A DNA stretch of 64,000 bases from Vitellaria paradoxa (Eukaryota > Streptophyta > Magnoliopsida > Ericales > Sapotaceae), in assembly GCA_019916065.1 (NCBI GenBank), contig CM034240.1:18833894-18897893 (forward strand), in the 5' to 3' direction. How positions within the stretch are numbered: position 1 is the stretch's first letter; every line of letters starts with the position of its first letter. The position numbers and the translations under genes were made by a program. Positions 46,575-58,080 of the stretch are shown in pieces. Under the pieces are notes generated by a model. The model did not search any database and was not told the DNA's origin. It saw nothing but the letters and a program-made list of their open reading frames with translations.

Positions 46575-48234
46575 TCTATATAATAAAATAAGACGGTATT
46601 TAAAAATATCTCACTCACAAACTAAGATCCAATGTTAAGAATTATTATTTTTTAGTTAATGAATGAGATCATTTTTATATTTTTAACTTCTAATTCAAAT
46701 TTTATTTTAGTAAACCCCATTGTCATTTATCTCACAAAATAGTTTGAATATTTAAAATTTTACTATATTTTAAGAATGGAGATCACATGCAAATCAAAAT
46801 TGTCAATTTAAATTTCGTCTAATTATGGTTTTTAGGAAGTTAAATCTTCCAAATTAGAATAGTATAATTTGTATTTTATTTTATGGTGCTTATCAAAAAT
46901 TAATTTGAGAGAGATAGATCAAAATACATATATTAACTGTTGGAGTTTAAAGTTTTGGAAAAAAAAATTAAAACTCATATATTTTAATAGTTTTTTCGAT
47001 TTAGGGTGCATTTGGTGCATAAAAATTTGATGAAAATATCTGAAAACTTATGAAAATCTCTAAAAATCTTTATTACATTTTTACACATTCTTACCTTCTC
47101 AAAGTTTAAAAAAAGTTCAATTCCTTTAAAAAAAAAGTCGGTAATTAGAATTCAGTAAATCAAATAGCAAAACTTTTTTCGTCATTCTCATCATAAACTC
47201 CCAAGTTACCAAATGAAATCCACTTTGACTTTTTTTCTTTTTTTTGGAGTCACAAAAACCATTTCGCCATTCTTACCTTCTCAAAGTTCAAAAAAAGTTC
47301 AATATCTTTTAAAAAAAAGTCGATAATTAGAATTCGATAAATCAAATAACAAAAATTTTTTTGCCATTTAATTCACCATGGACTTCCAAGCTACTGAATG
47401 AAACCCACTTTGACATTTTTTTTTTGAGTCACAGAAACCGTTTCGACAGATTTGCATGGCCAACTTCTGTTCCAGCGGTTTCTACAATCTGTTTGGACGA
47501 ATTATAGGGCAAAGAAGTCATGACTATCCAAAATTTTGAATTCGTTCAAATGGAAATCCAATTCATCAAAATGGAAATCTTACTGCTCATCTCTAAAAAA
47601 TGCGATTTGAGATGTGTGCACCAAATACAAAATATTTTTCCAAACTACATTTTTTCTCATTTTGGGTGCGTTTGGTGCACCAAAATTTGGTGAAAATCTT
47701 TGAAAAACTCTGAAAATCTCCATAAATTTTTACATATTCTTACCTTCTCAAAGTTCAAAAAAAGTTCAATACCTTTCAAAAAAAAAGTTGATAACTAGAA
47801 TTCGGTTAATCAAATAGTAAAAATTTTTTCACCGTTCTCACTATGGACTCACAAGCTATCAAATGACGCCAGTTTGACTATTTTTAATAGTGTTGTAGAA
47901 ACTGTTCCGATGGATTTGCACAATCAACTTCCATCCAAATGGATTGTAGAAACTGTTTCGACGGATTGTAGTGCAAAAAATCTATGATTGGTACAAAATT
48001 TTGAATTCATTCAAACGGAAATCCAATCAATTAGAACAAGAATCTTACTATTCATTTCCAAAAAATCCAGTTTAAGATGTGCGCACCAAACACAAAAAGT
48101 TTCCCCAAACCACATTTTATCTCACTTTTTATCACTCTAAACACAACCTTGAACTCTTTTTTTCCAAAGTTTCAATTATATAGAAAACTTAATACTAATT
48201 TTATTAAAAATACGTAGAAACGGGTTATTGTTAG
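46575..48234 (+). mobile_element. non-autonomous Helitron, copy 1 (interrupted by MITEs)
   Basis: Begins TCTATATAATAAAATAAGACG after an A, and ends TACGTAGAAACGGGTTATTGTTAG. The end resembles plant Helitron 3' ends (...ACGGGTTAT...CTAG), although the terminal CTRR reads TTAG. Without the 47,003-48,149 insertion it is about 510 bp and aligns along its whole length with copy 2 ('gagatcatttttatattttt', 'tttttaggaagttaaa', 'tatggtgcttatcaaaaatt'). No Rep/helicase coding. Confidence 0.7.
47003..48149. mobile_element. two fused MITEs inserted in Helitron copy 1
   Basis: Unit A (47,003 to about 47,662) and unit B (about 47,663-48,149) both start GGGTGCRTTTGGTGCA and both contain 'attcttaccttctcaaagtt', 'aaaaaagttcaat', 'tagaattcg' and 'gatgtgYgcaccaaa'. 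B ends TAAACACAACCT, pairing with the start AGGGTGCATTTGG. A lacks this last 20-30 bp and runs straight into B. A also has an internal duplication ('cattcttaccttctcaaagtt' at about 47,087 and 47,269). Comparison with Helitron copy 2 defines the insertion. Confidence 0.7.
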
Positions 48235-48745
48235 TCTATACAATAAAACATGATGGTTTTTTAAAATGCCTCTCCCACAAATTAAGATCTAACGGTTATG
48301 AATTATTTATTCTTTCATTTAATGATTGAGATCATTTTTATATTTTTAACTTCTAACTCAATTCTTATTTTAGTAGATCCCACTAGCATCTATCTTATAA
48401 AATGATTTGGGCATTTTAAATGTCACTGTATTTCAAAGGTGAAGATTATATCCAAATAAAAATTGCCAACTTAAATTTTACCTAACTATTGTTTTTAGGA
48501 AGTTAAACCTTTGAAATTAAATTACCATAATTTATGTTTTCTTTATGGTGCTTATCAAAAATTAGCTGGAGAAAGAGAGATCAAAACACATGTAGTAGCC
48601 ATTAGGGCCTAAAGTTTTAGGAAAAAATTTAAACCTACGGATTATCATAATTTTTTCGATTTGAACTTTTTGTCCAAAGTTTCAACTATACAAGAAACTT
48701 GATATTAATTTTGTTCAGAGTGCCATAGGTATAGGTTATTGCTAG
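48235..48745 (+). mobile_element. non-autonomous Helitron, copy 2 (511 bp)
   Basis: Begins TCTATACAATAAAACATGATGG directly after the TTAG end of copy 1 and ends ATAGGTATAGGTTATTGCTAG, followed by T. A single A...T host context therefore brackets both copies, as expected for insertion between A and T. No coding capacity. Confidence 0.7.
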
Positions 48746-49062
48746 TATATATACACAGAGTGATAAATATGATACGATGAAGCTACAATATGTTTATGAC
48801 GTGTTAGATTCAACACATAGTTAAAAATATATACATACATACTGGAAGAATTTGTGCTGCAAATCAAATTGCATTATGATATTTGAAAATAAAGGTTTTA
48901 GTAAGAATTGGCCAATTCCTACTATGTTTGTCAAATTTAGTTAGGGTGTTATTTTTGACATTTTTATTTTTTTGAGATGAATTTGTTTTCGATAAATATT
49001 AGAAGGTGAATTCCACTATTTTAGGCACTAAGTAATTAAAAAGTCAATCGAACAAAAATTCC
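48746..49062. other. AT-rich intergenic sequence
   Basis: Nothing recognised. The expected left end of the LTR that starts at 49,063 is absent, so that LTR is truncated here. Confidence 0.4.
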
Positions 49063-50570
49063 TAGTGGGTAAACCGGTCCCGCAGTCCCAATACTAATAT
49101 TCGTTAGTGCAAGCCATATATACATTTTGTAGGTTTCTAATCTAGTGGTTATGTTATACTATCCTGTCCAAGTTTTAGGACTTCTGATCTTTGAGCTCTA
49201 AAACCCACTCTTTTAGTACCCTTGATGACCCTAATATCGAAAAATCAATATCAACTTGTATTTCTTTAACAATAGCACTTCATACACAAGATTCTCCTAA
49301 ATCTAGTTTCTTATATTCAACCTTCATTTTATAAACCTTATGAAATATAATATTCCCCGGCCTAAGTTTCATGTTGCATATACATGCTTGTTTTTAAAAC
49401 AAGTAAACAATCCACATACAAACTCTTAGTGCACACATTTAAAAAGAGTATACAATTAATCAAATTTGAGAATACAAATAACCTTAATAAGTCATAACAT
49501 CAGTTTAGAATAATTTATACCATTTTAGAACAAAATTGTTTCAAAAATCTAGAGTTTTTAAGAAAAACAGTGGAGCTTGCAGCTTGGATGTAGGTAGCCC
49601 GAGACTTTAGGTCATTAACAAAACATCTCATAGCCTAGGCGCAGGCAACCAAGACTTTGGGCCTCTCACAGAATAGCTTGTAGCTTAGGCATAGACAGCC
49701 TAAAACTTCAAGCACTCAAATTTCAGCACTTAGAAAAAATTCAAAATACCTTGTAGCTTGCTTACAAGCAGCGCAAGGCTTCGATCTTTCATTTTTTCAA
49801 AAATTTTATAAAGTTTAAAATATAAACAAAATTTCTTTTAACACCAAACTTATGAATCTTCCACATCAAAACATTTATAAAAATTCTTCTTAACCAAAAA
49901 CAAAATACGGATATTTGATTTACTCATTTATTTAATTATAAAGCTAAAATATATAGCAATTCAAAGCATGTATCACATATACATCCTCAAACATGTCCAA
50001 AGCATAGGTTTTAAACATACTAACTCTTTATTTGCAACACCTCAGGTTTAAATCTCAGAATTTTATATAATATATTAAAAAAGAACATGGGTCATATTTC
50101 TAACTCATGTACATATTCAAAACAAACAAAATTTTGCAACAAATTAAGAAAAATAAACATATATGTTACCCCACCTACTTTACTACACATAAAGACGATC
50201 GGTGTGTAAAAGCGTTACTACCAACTTAAGTTGGTTCTTCCTATAAACTCTTCGGTGAACCCCCTCGGAGCCACACATGGATTTGACACGAACACGCTTC
50301 ATAAAAGATTGCAAAAGATCACCCTCTTTTTCTTCCTTACATCGTCTTGCAAGAATTTCACAAAGGTTCTCTCTCTCTCTCTCTACGTTAAATTGTTAGG
50401 GAAAAATTTAGATACTTAATGGGGAGTATTTTAAATACGCAATAAGTATTCACATGTACCTGTAAAGATACACGCACCCTTTATAATTTTCCTCTTTAAA
50501 GTTTACCCTAATTAAGCTTCTCAAGGAAGCTATGTTTTGAATTTTAGTTTGCCAACTTTTGGCCTCCCTC
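49063..50570 (-). mobile_element. minus-strand LTR related to the 12.5 kb solo LTR, left part
   Basis: Reverse-complemented, it matches 14,430-14,640 of the plus-strand LTR, including GGGACTGCGGGACCGGTTT and the block around 'attattggggtcat/aagggtacta'. It also shares the stretch CCAACTTRAGTTGGTA and GAGGGAGGCYAARAGTTGGCA at 50,5xx. The 180-bp repeats are replaced by other sequence with a loose ~60-bp repetition ('gtagcttaggcatagacagcc', 49,580-49,770), so the two are related families rather than copies. A CACTA element interrupts it at 50,571. Confidence 0.65.
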
Positions 50571-50589
50571 CACTACTGGAAATTGTGGA

Positions 50590-50985
50590 ACTAGCGACCG
50601 CCAAAGACGGTCGCTAAAGGTGATATAGCGGTCGCTAAAAGTATTAACGACGGCTTAGCGATCGCGTCAAACGAGTCACATTTGCGTCGTTGCTAAAAAG
50701 TATTAGCGACGGCTATGACGGTCGCTAAATTATTTGCGACCACTCCTGCGACCGCTCGAGTTTAAACGTAGGGATACTAGCGACCGCTTAAAATGGTCGC
50801 TAATACTTAAAACGGTCGCTGTTTGTTTGGCGCGAAGATATTGCTAGTGGGGCCATATGGCGCGAATCATTAGCGATCGTAGTTGGCAGTCACTAATACT
50901 GAACAGTGGTCGCAATTAGTTTCGCACGGGAGCCATGGCCATTTGCACCAATGAGTATTAGCGACCGCCACGTACGGTCGCTAAT
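50590..50985. repeat. CACTA 2 subterminal repeats, left
   Basis: About 15 copies of (G/A)GCGACCGC, GCGGTCGCTAA or close variants in both orientations, often as AGCGACCGCnnnnnnnGGTCGCTAAT, in strong contrast to the AT-rich interior. They are probably bound by the element's second protein, by analogy with TnpA on En/Spm. Confidence 0.88.
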
Positions 50986-50999
50986 TATAAGTAATTTTT

Positions 51000-51420
51000 T
51001 TTTTAAAAAAGAATTTAAATTATTCAAAAATCTCAATAATTATAATTTAAATTTTGTTATAATAAGATCTCAATAATTTGTTTTACAAATCAAATTATTT
51101 AAAAAAACTATTTAATAATAATTTATTTTTTATTTATAATGATTATTTATTTAATAGTTATTAATTATTTATAATAACTATTATATTTAATTACTTATGT
51201 ATAAATATTTATATTAAATTTAATTTATTAAATTGCACATGGAATTAATGAAATTTTTCATAAAATCAATAAAAAAAAAATATCTCCTAATTATGATTAT
51301 ATATACAAACACAATATCAAATTAGATTACAATTAAAACAAAATTTTATTATATACAAATGTTCAAAATACAAAAACAAAAATATATATAAATGTACTGA
51401 TCAAAATATATACAAATAGA
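51000..51420. other. CACTA 2, AT-rich 3' non-coding sequence
   Basis: Very AT-rich, no features, between the subterminal repeats and the end of the second gene. Confidence 0.5.
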
Positions 51421-51422
51421 TC

Positions 51423-53122
51423 TTAATCAGTCCAAGAGGGCCATCCGCCATCATCCGGGTCCTACAATGAAATAATAATGAAATTAGAACGTGATAATTA
51501 AGAAGACATGAATAAATAAATTTATATAATTTTAATGAGTAATAGTAACAAGAAATAAAATTTTTAACCTGAGGAGGAGGAGGAGGAGGATGGCTCTGAC
51601 TCTGAGAGAGGCGCCTCTCCATCTCAGCCATCATCTCGGCCCGAAGTGCTGTCTCTCGCGCGTCCATCTCAGCTTGAAAGGTCTGCAGCAGATCCTGATC
51701 GCGAAGTCTGGCCTGAGAAGATGACTCTGCTTGTGCGACGGATCGGCGTGGAATACCTGCGCCCCGCGTAAGCGTGTATCCATGACCATCGCGTCCGACA
51801 ATGGAGAAAAATATCTCGTCCCTCCTCTCTTCGGACTCCCTCTCATCTGGCGGCAGCTCGTCTAGACGTGCATTAAACTGCGCCTAATGCAAATAAGCCG
51901 AAATAGAAAAAACAAGATAACTAACTATATTATCTAAAGAAAAAATTAAATTATATGTTGATTGGACAAAATATTAAAATTTGTTACCTGTATAGCCTGA
52001 ACCTCCGGCAAATCAATACGTCGAGTTGCCAACCACATGGACATCCGATCTGTCCTCAGGCCCTCCTCTGTCCTCTGTTGAAAGGTAAATTATATGTTAA
52101 TAATTTACTATCATTAAAAAAGATAAATAAAAAGGTTGCTATTGGCGTGATAAGCTCATGTTTTTACCTCCTGGCGAACCTGAGAAAAGTGTCGAGTCCC
52201 CTCCTTGTGCCCCGGCCCCTGCAATCCTCGATTTCGCGAGTTCCTTTGGGCCTCCGCCTATTTTAAGTTTTTTTCGATTACTTTTTGTAATTTACGCTTG
52301 ATAACGTCAAAACTTAAGGAAAAATAATTAATTCGCAATCTACTCACCTGTGCCTTGGGACTCGACCAATACCTGACGAGCTCAGCCCACTAGTGGGGAA
52401 GAACGCCCGGTGGGACTCGCTGGAGGATGTCAGGGTCATTCTCATGACCTTTCCAGTATTTATCTTTAATCTTATTTTTATGATCCTTCTACATCTTCCG
52501 ACACTTGGCGAACATAACGTCCCGGAAGTCTGGAGGAACATCAACTACATTAGCCTAAAAATGACAAATTGTAGAATATTATTTGTTACAAGTTTCAGCA
52601 CATAAACCACGTACAATTAGAATATAAAATTTTCATACCTGTACCTCGATCCATAGACCCTCGAAATTAGAATCTGGGAAACGATCCCACTCGAGGGTGG
52701 TCAACGGGAATCTGATCGTATTTCGGACCAAATGTCCGAGCTGTGAAATCAAAGACCGTCCATCCTTCCCAATCGGATGGGGCGTGTCATCCCACTGAAC
52801 AGTCATCCACTGAGATTCACAGTTCCACTGCGGCAATCCCTTCGAGGGCCCTCTGCCAGACCTCGAAAGCCTGCTCGAAGTGGGAGAATCTGTTTCAAAC
52901 AAATTGTTACACGATAAAACAATAGAATATACCTACTGTTGTTGGATAAGATACATTCTGAAATTGAAGAACTTTCCCTGCATCTGTGTCAGTCACTGAA
53001 GGATGCGTGGACATAGGGGGTGAAGGTGGGACAGCATCTGCTGAGCTACTCCCGGTACAAGATAGCCCGAGACGCTCAGCCATCGTCCTAGGACCAGTCC
53101 TCCTCCTAGAGCGTCCGAACAT
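51423..53122 (-). pseudogene. CACTA 2 second gene (Transposase_24 / TnpA-like)
   Basis: Starts ATG at 53,120-53,122 (MFGRSRRRTGPRTMAERLGL), with a Ser/Pro-rich N-terminus. After a GT...AG intron the core follows: GRSLISQLGHLVRNTIRF, WDRFPDSNFEGLWIEVQ, an exon with AKCRKM and KDHKNKIKDKYW, and RVPPGV. It ends with a Gln/Glu-rich coiled-coil-like region (AEMMAEMERRLSQSQ), a poly-proline stretch and GGWPSWTD. This is the Ptta/En/Spm protein family that accompanies CACTA transposases. In-frame TAG codons stand at 52,489-52,491 and 52,390-52,392. Intron borders beyond the first and last were not fixed, and the breaks could also be sequencing variants, though two are unlikely. Confidence 0.75.
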
Positions 53123-53225
53123 GGCTTCCTAACTGTTCACAATTTAAACTTATTATAATTTCAAATACAAAGAAAAATAAATTTAAAATCTACCTTGTTC
53201 GGATAAAAAAGTACACAACCGTGTA

Positions 53226-56200
53226 TTAGGTATGTAAATCAACCGTATCTCCTTCGACCGTGTCCCTAACCCAATTAACATCTTCATCACGTTGGACAAT
53301 TACATCTTGGTCAAAAGCTTGTTGGGCGAATGGAACAATATCTGGCTCATCGCAGTCGATCTGGTATACCCCCCTCCTTGATATTTTAACTGCAATTTGC
53401 CAGTTGGGATCAGCTCGATCGCCAACATAGTAAACTTGCTCTGCCATGGATGCCAGTATGTATGGTTCAGCTTCTATTTGTACATCTCGATGTAACAAAT
53501 TGTTTAAATTGACCAATTTAAATTGGTACTTATCAGCTTTAACCCCGCGAATTGGATCAGCCCAAACACACTTGAATAATAAATATCTTAAACCGCAATT
53601 GTAAATGATTTCAATAATGTCATTCAGTTGACCGTAATAGTAACCATCGTCAACAGATGGACAACCGATGCCACTATTTTGTGTAGCTCGCCTATCATCT
53701 ACTTCCTTGATGTGAAATCGAAACCCATTGATGTCACAAGCTGTGAAACGTCGAGCTGTCGTGTAAGGACCATCAGCCAACTGTTTTATTTCATCGATCA
53801 AAATAGAATCCGTAGTACTTCGTAAATTGTATACCTATGGAATGTAAATTATCATAAATTAATTAAACACAAATTCATTGTGATGTGAAAAACATATAAA
53901 AATATTTAACACGTACGTAGTTCTTAAACCAGTCATGAAAACATTGATAATGGGACATTCGAATTTGATTGTCTGTTGCACGAGACATGTTCTGTTTCAG
54001 CTCGTTTATGTGTCTCCTGCAATGCAAATCAAACAGGATTGAGAATAATCATGATTTTTATTACAAATACGGTGTAATTAACTTTCTTTATTACGACAAC
54101 GTGACTTACTGGGTTAATGGCACAACTGATTGGTTGTTGAAGAGCACGAACCGGTGAACTTGGATCCACTTGATGTGGTTGAGATCAAATGACGTGCCTT
54201 CCCCAATAATAGGGCCTTCATCGTTTAGATATGCCGCACAAAAATTTATGCACTCATCCATCAAATATCCTTTCGCTATGGATGCCTCCGGTCGAGCTTT
54301 GTTCCGCACATACCTCTTCAATGTGTTCATATACCGCTCGATCGGATACATCCACCTAAATTGGACAGGGCCACCAAGCCGGGCTTCTTCAGTTAGGTGT
54401 ATAGTCAAGTGAACCATGACATAAAAAAATGCCGACGGAAAAATTTTCTCTAGATGACACAGTGTCAAAGCAATCCTGTCCTGCAGACCCTTTAAATCTT
54501 CTGTACGGATTACTCTGTAACACAACTGCCTGAAGAAATTACTGAGCTCGATCAACAGCTGCACAACATTATTAGGCAAACAATTCCTTACTGCTATAGG
54601 CAACAACTGTTGAAGCAGGACGTGGTTGTCATGACTTTTCAAACCCTGTAACGTCCATTCGCTCATGTTGACTCGCTTGGAAATATTCGAGCAATATCCA
54701 TCAGGTACCTTCACGCCTTTCAGAATTAATAAGAACGCATCCTTCTCCTCCTTGCTCATGGTGTATTGTGCAGGTGGCATGTATGCCCTGTTGGACTCTC
54801 CCGCCTGCAAGTGCAATGGAGTTCTCAATCCCATCTCCTACAAATCACGTCGAGCATTAGCATTATCCTTTGATTTCCCCTTAACACCAAGGATCGTCCA
54901 CAATATATTATCGCAAACATTCTTCTCAATGTGCATGACATCCAAGTTGTGCCTGAGTAAGTTGTCTTTCCAGTAGGGCAACTCATAGAAAATACTTTTC
55001 TTCTTCCAATTATGGGTTCGGTTCCTATTTGCACCAGAAATAGATGGTAGCGGGGGGGGCTAACAGATCCTGAAAGTCATATACTGTTCGAATTTGCTCC
55101 CGCTCCATCTGGGCCAGCAATTCGACCCCGGTCATTGCTCGTGGTGCCGGACTGAACTCCCGAGTGCCGTCAAACGAGACTCTGTCCTTCCTAAACCTAT
55201 GCAACGGAGGTAGGAAGTGTCTATGACCCATGTATGCCCACTTTCTACCATACTTTAGCCAAGTTGACTTCTTGCTCTAATTGCAATAAGGACATGCGAA
55301 TTCTCCTTTCGTGCTCCAACCAGATAAGTTAACGTACGCCGGGAAGTCTTTAATTGTCCATAGTAATGCTACCCGTAGTTTAAACATTTCATTTCTTGTT
55401 GAGTCAAATGTCATCACACCATCAGTCCATAATTCATTAAGCTCTTCAATCAATGGTTGCATATAAACGTCTATTTTATCCCCGGGACCCCTAGGTCCGT
55501 CAATCAATGTCGATAGGATGACAAAAGGTTGCCTCATGCACAGCCAAGGTGGAAGATTATATGGAACTAACAGTATAGGCCACGTACTGTGAGTTGCCCC
55601 AGTCATGCCTAAAAATAGGTTAAATCCATCAGCTGCCAAACCAAGCCGTACACTGCGAGAATCGGCAGCAAAATCAGGGTATCTTTTATCAAAATCCTTT
55701 CACGCCGGAGAGTTTGTTGGATGGGATAAGTTCCCATGATCCCCCCTGTTCTCGGCATGCCAAGTCATTAGTTTAGAGATCTTGGATGACATGAAAAATC
55801 TCTTCAATCGTGGCTTAAGTGGAAAGTAGTGCACTTGCTTTGCAACCACAAGCTTACCACGGTTTGAACTACCCAAACGATTCTGCCGAGTTTGGATAGT
55901 ACCAACATTCTTCCATCTCGAAACCCCACACACGATACACGTATCGAGGTTGCCATTCTCATTCCGAAATAACATGCAACTATTGGGACATGCATCTAGA
56001 GTTTCGTATGTGAATCCCAAATTCTTAGTTAACTTGCGTGCCTGGTAGTACGATTCTGCAAGCTTAGCTCCCGCTGGTAAAACCCTACGGAGTAACTGTA
56101 GTAGCATGTCAAATGACGTATCTGACCAGTGATTCAACGCCTTCAAATGTAACAACTCAACGATAAATGACAATTTACTGAACTCCTGACATCCAGGATA

Positions 56201-56638
56201 TAATTCTGTCCGCGCATCGTCGAGTATTTCAAAATATCTCAATGACTCATCATCTGCACCCGAGCGGGGACTAGTTCTACCCGTCAGATTAATACCGGCA
56301 CCATTGTCTTCATGTGTCAATCCACATGCGATATCAGCTAGCATCGCGAGCATTGGATCAGCTTCCTCTGCAACCTCAGCCTCCACCTCAACGGTTTCTT
56401 TCGGATGAGAGGCGGTATACTCTTCCAAAGTCCAGAATTTATACTGCTTCAGGAACCCATTATGGATCAGATGCTCTCTGACAACCTCCCGTGTATAGTA
56501 ATACTGGTTAGCACACTTTCTACAGGGACAACTAATGTACTCACTGGGAAACCCACTGGTGAATGCAATAAACTGATTAATCCCCTCCACATACTCTGGG
56601 GACATCCTATTCGGCAAATCAATCCAACTCTTATCCAT
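53226..56638 (-). pseudogene. CACTA 2 transposase (tnp2 with DUF4218 and DUF4216), disabled
   Basis: Starts MDKSWIDLPNRMSPEYVEGI. The transposase-associated domain (CPCRKC...VREHLI) comes first, then an acidic linker and tnp2 (LHLKALNHWSDTSFDMLL, ELWTDGVMTFDS, LLWTIKDFPAYVNLSGW, GHRHFLPP). After these are YELPYWKDNLLRHNLDVMHI, DUF4218 (SHDNHVLLQQLLPIAVRN, VHLTIHLTEEARLGGPVQ, WMYPIERYMNTLK) and DUF4216 (LLFKCVWADP, VYYVGDRADPNWQIAVK). Introns with frame-keeping GT...AG lie at 54,017-54,109 and 53,835-53,916. The stop is TAA at 53,226-53,228. Disabling changes are TGA 55,700-55,702 (Trp expected), TAG 55,277-55,279 and TAG 54,838-54,840 (Gln expected), and one extra base in the G8 run at 55,052-55,059. 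Excision and insertion of CACTA elements depends on this protein. Confidence 0.9.
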
Positions 56639-56710
56639 CTCGCTTAGAGTGTCTGTGGAGTCCCAAGAGGAAAAAAATATCATTACTATAAAATGTAGTG
56701 CCATATGCAA

Positions 56711-57219
56711 AACGCCTAGTCTTAAACTTTACCTCCTCATTACAGGGTGGTTGGTCCTATCCCATTCGAGAATACACGATCCAACTTGCACTCAACAACT
56801 CAATGCCTTTGTCCCCTAATTAGATAAAATTTCGACAGCATGTCCGCGTGGTTCTCCAAGTACACGATACACAGACGACATCAGTCGTATCCTGTGTACG
56901 CACCCGGAGAACAACAGGACGTCAACCGAAGCTTCATCTAACATAGGATAGTACATGAGTTGTTGAAGACAGGATGGATAATTGTATTCCCAAACTGTCC
57001 ATACTGGACAATTCAAGAATCGCGTATGTCAATCCCCGCACGTTCATCAAAAGAACAACGAGCCTGGTCAAAGACCTAATCTGTTACCTAAGGATGACCA
57101 AACAAGTGACGTACGAGATTTTCAAACGGGTCTAAGTTTCACTAATGTATGCAAATGAATAAAATAAAGTAGTTCTCAATGTCTGTTTGTTTTCTAACTT
57201 AGAATAAAGTATTTACAAA
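56711..57219. other. CACTA 2, 5' region of the transposase gene
   Basis: Less AT-rich sequence with no recognised domain; an untranslated leader or promoter-proximal region is likely. A minus-strand frame at 56,816-57,016 is not conserved with anything I recognise. Confidence 0.4.
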
Positions 57220-58080
57220 GATGTTGGATTGGGCCTAGACAAAATTAGAGGTTTTCTTGTAATTACTAATTGAACTAATTAAATATTATTAATTAACTAC
57301 TGCTGCTTGTGTAATTAATTATTATATTATTCGCTAAATTACCTAGAAACAATATTATAATATTTTTGTTTGACCTAATTTCTTATCGTATTCGTATTAG
57401 ACTGGGCCCAAGCAAGATGTTGGATTGGGCCCAGGCAAGATTAGGGGTTTTCTTGTAGTTACTAATTGAACTAATTAATATTATTAATTAACTACTGCTG
57501 CTTGTGTAATTAATTACTATATTATTCGCTAAATTACCTAGAAACAATATTATAATATTTTTGTTTGACCTAATTTCTTATCGTATTCATATTGGACTGG
57601 GCCCAAGCAAGATGTTGGATTGGGCCCAAGCAAGATTAGGGGTTTTCTTGTAGTTACTAATTGAACTAATTAAATATTATTAATTAACTACTGCTGCTTG
57701 TGTAATTAATTACTATATTATTTGGTAAATTATCTAGAAACAATATTATAATACTTTTGTTTGACCTAATTTTCTTATTGTATTCATATTGGATTAGACT
57801 GGGCCCAAGCAAGATGTTGGATTGGGCCCAGGCAAGATTAGGGTTTTATTGTAGTTACTAATTGAACTAATTAAATATTATTAATTAACTACTGCTGCTT
57901 GTATAATTAATTACTATATTATTCAGTAAATTGCCTAGAAATAATATTATAATATTATTGTTTGACATAATTTTCTTATCGTATTCGTATTGGATTGGAC
58001 TGGGCCCAAGAAGGCCCATGAAAAATGTTGCATTGGGCCCAAGCAAGATTAGGGGTTTTCTTGTAATTAGAGTTAATTAG
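57220..58080. repeat. tandem ~196-bp repeats upstream of the CACTA 2 transposase
   Basis: Units start with 'atgttggattgggcc' at about 57,220, 57,416, 57,611 and 57,813, and a partial one near 58,025 (spacing 196, 195, 202, 212). Each holds 'ggttttcttgtagttactaa', 'taattaactactgctgcttg', 'cctagaaacaatattataat', 'tttgacctaattt.cttat', and a pair of TGGGCCC boxes about 25 bp apart across the unit joint. Copies are highly similar, so amplification is recent. Confidence 0.92.
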
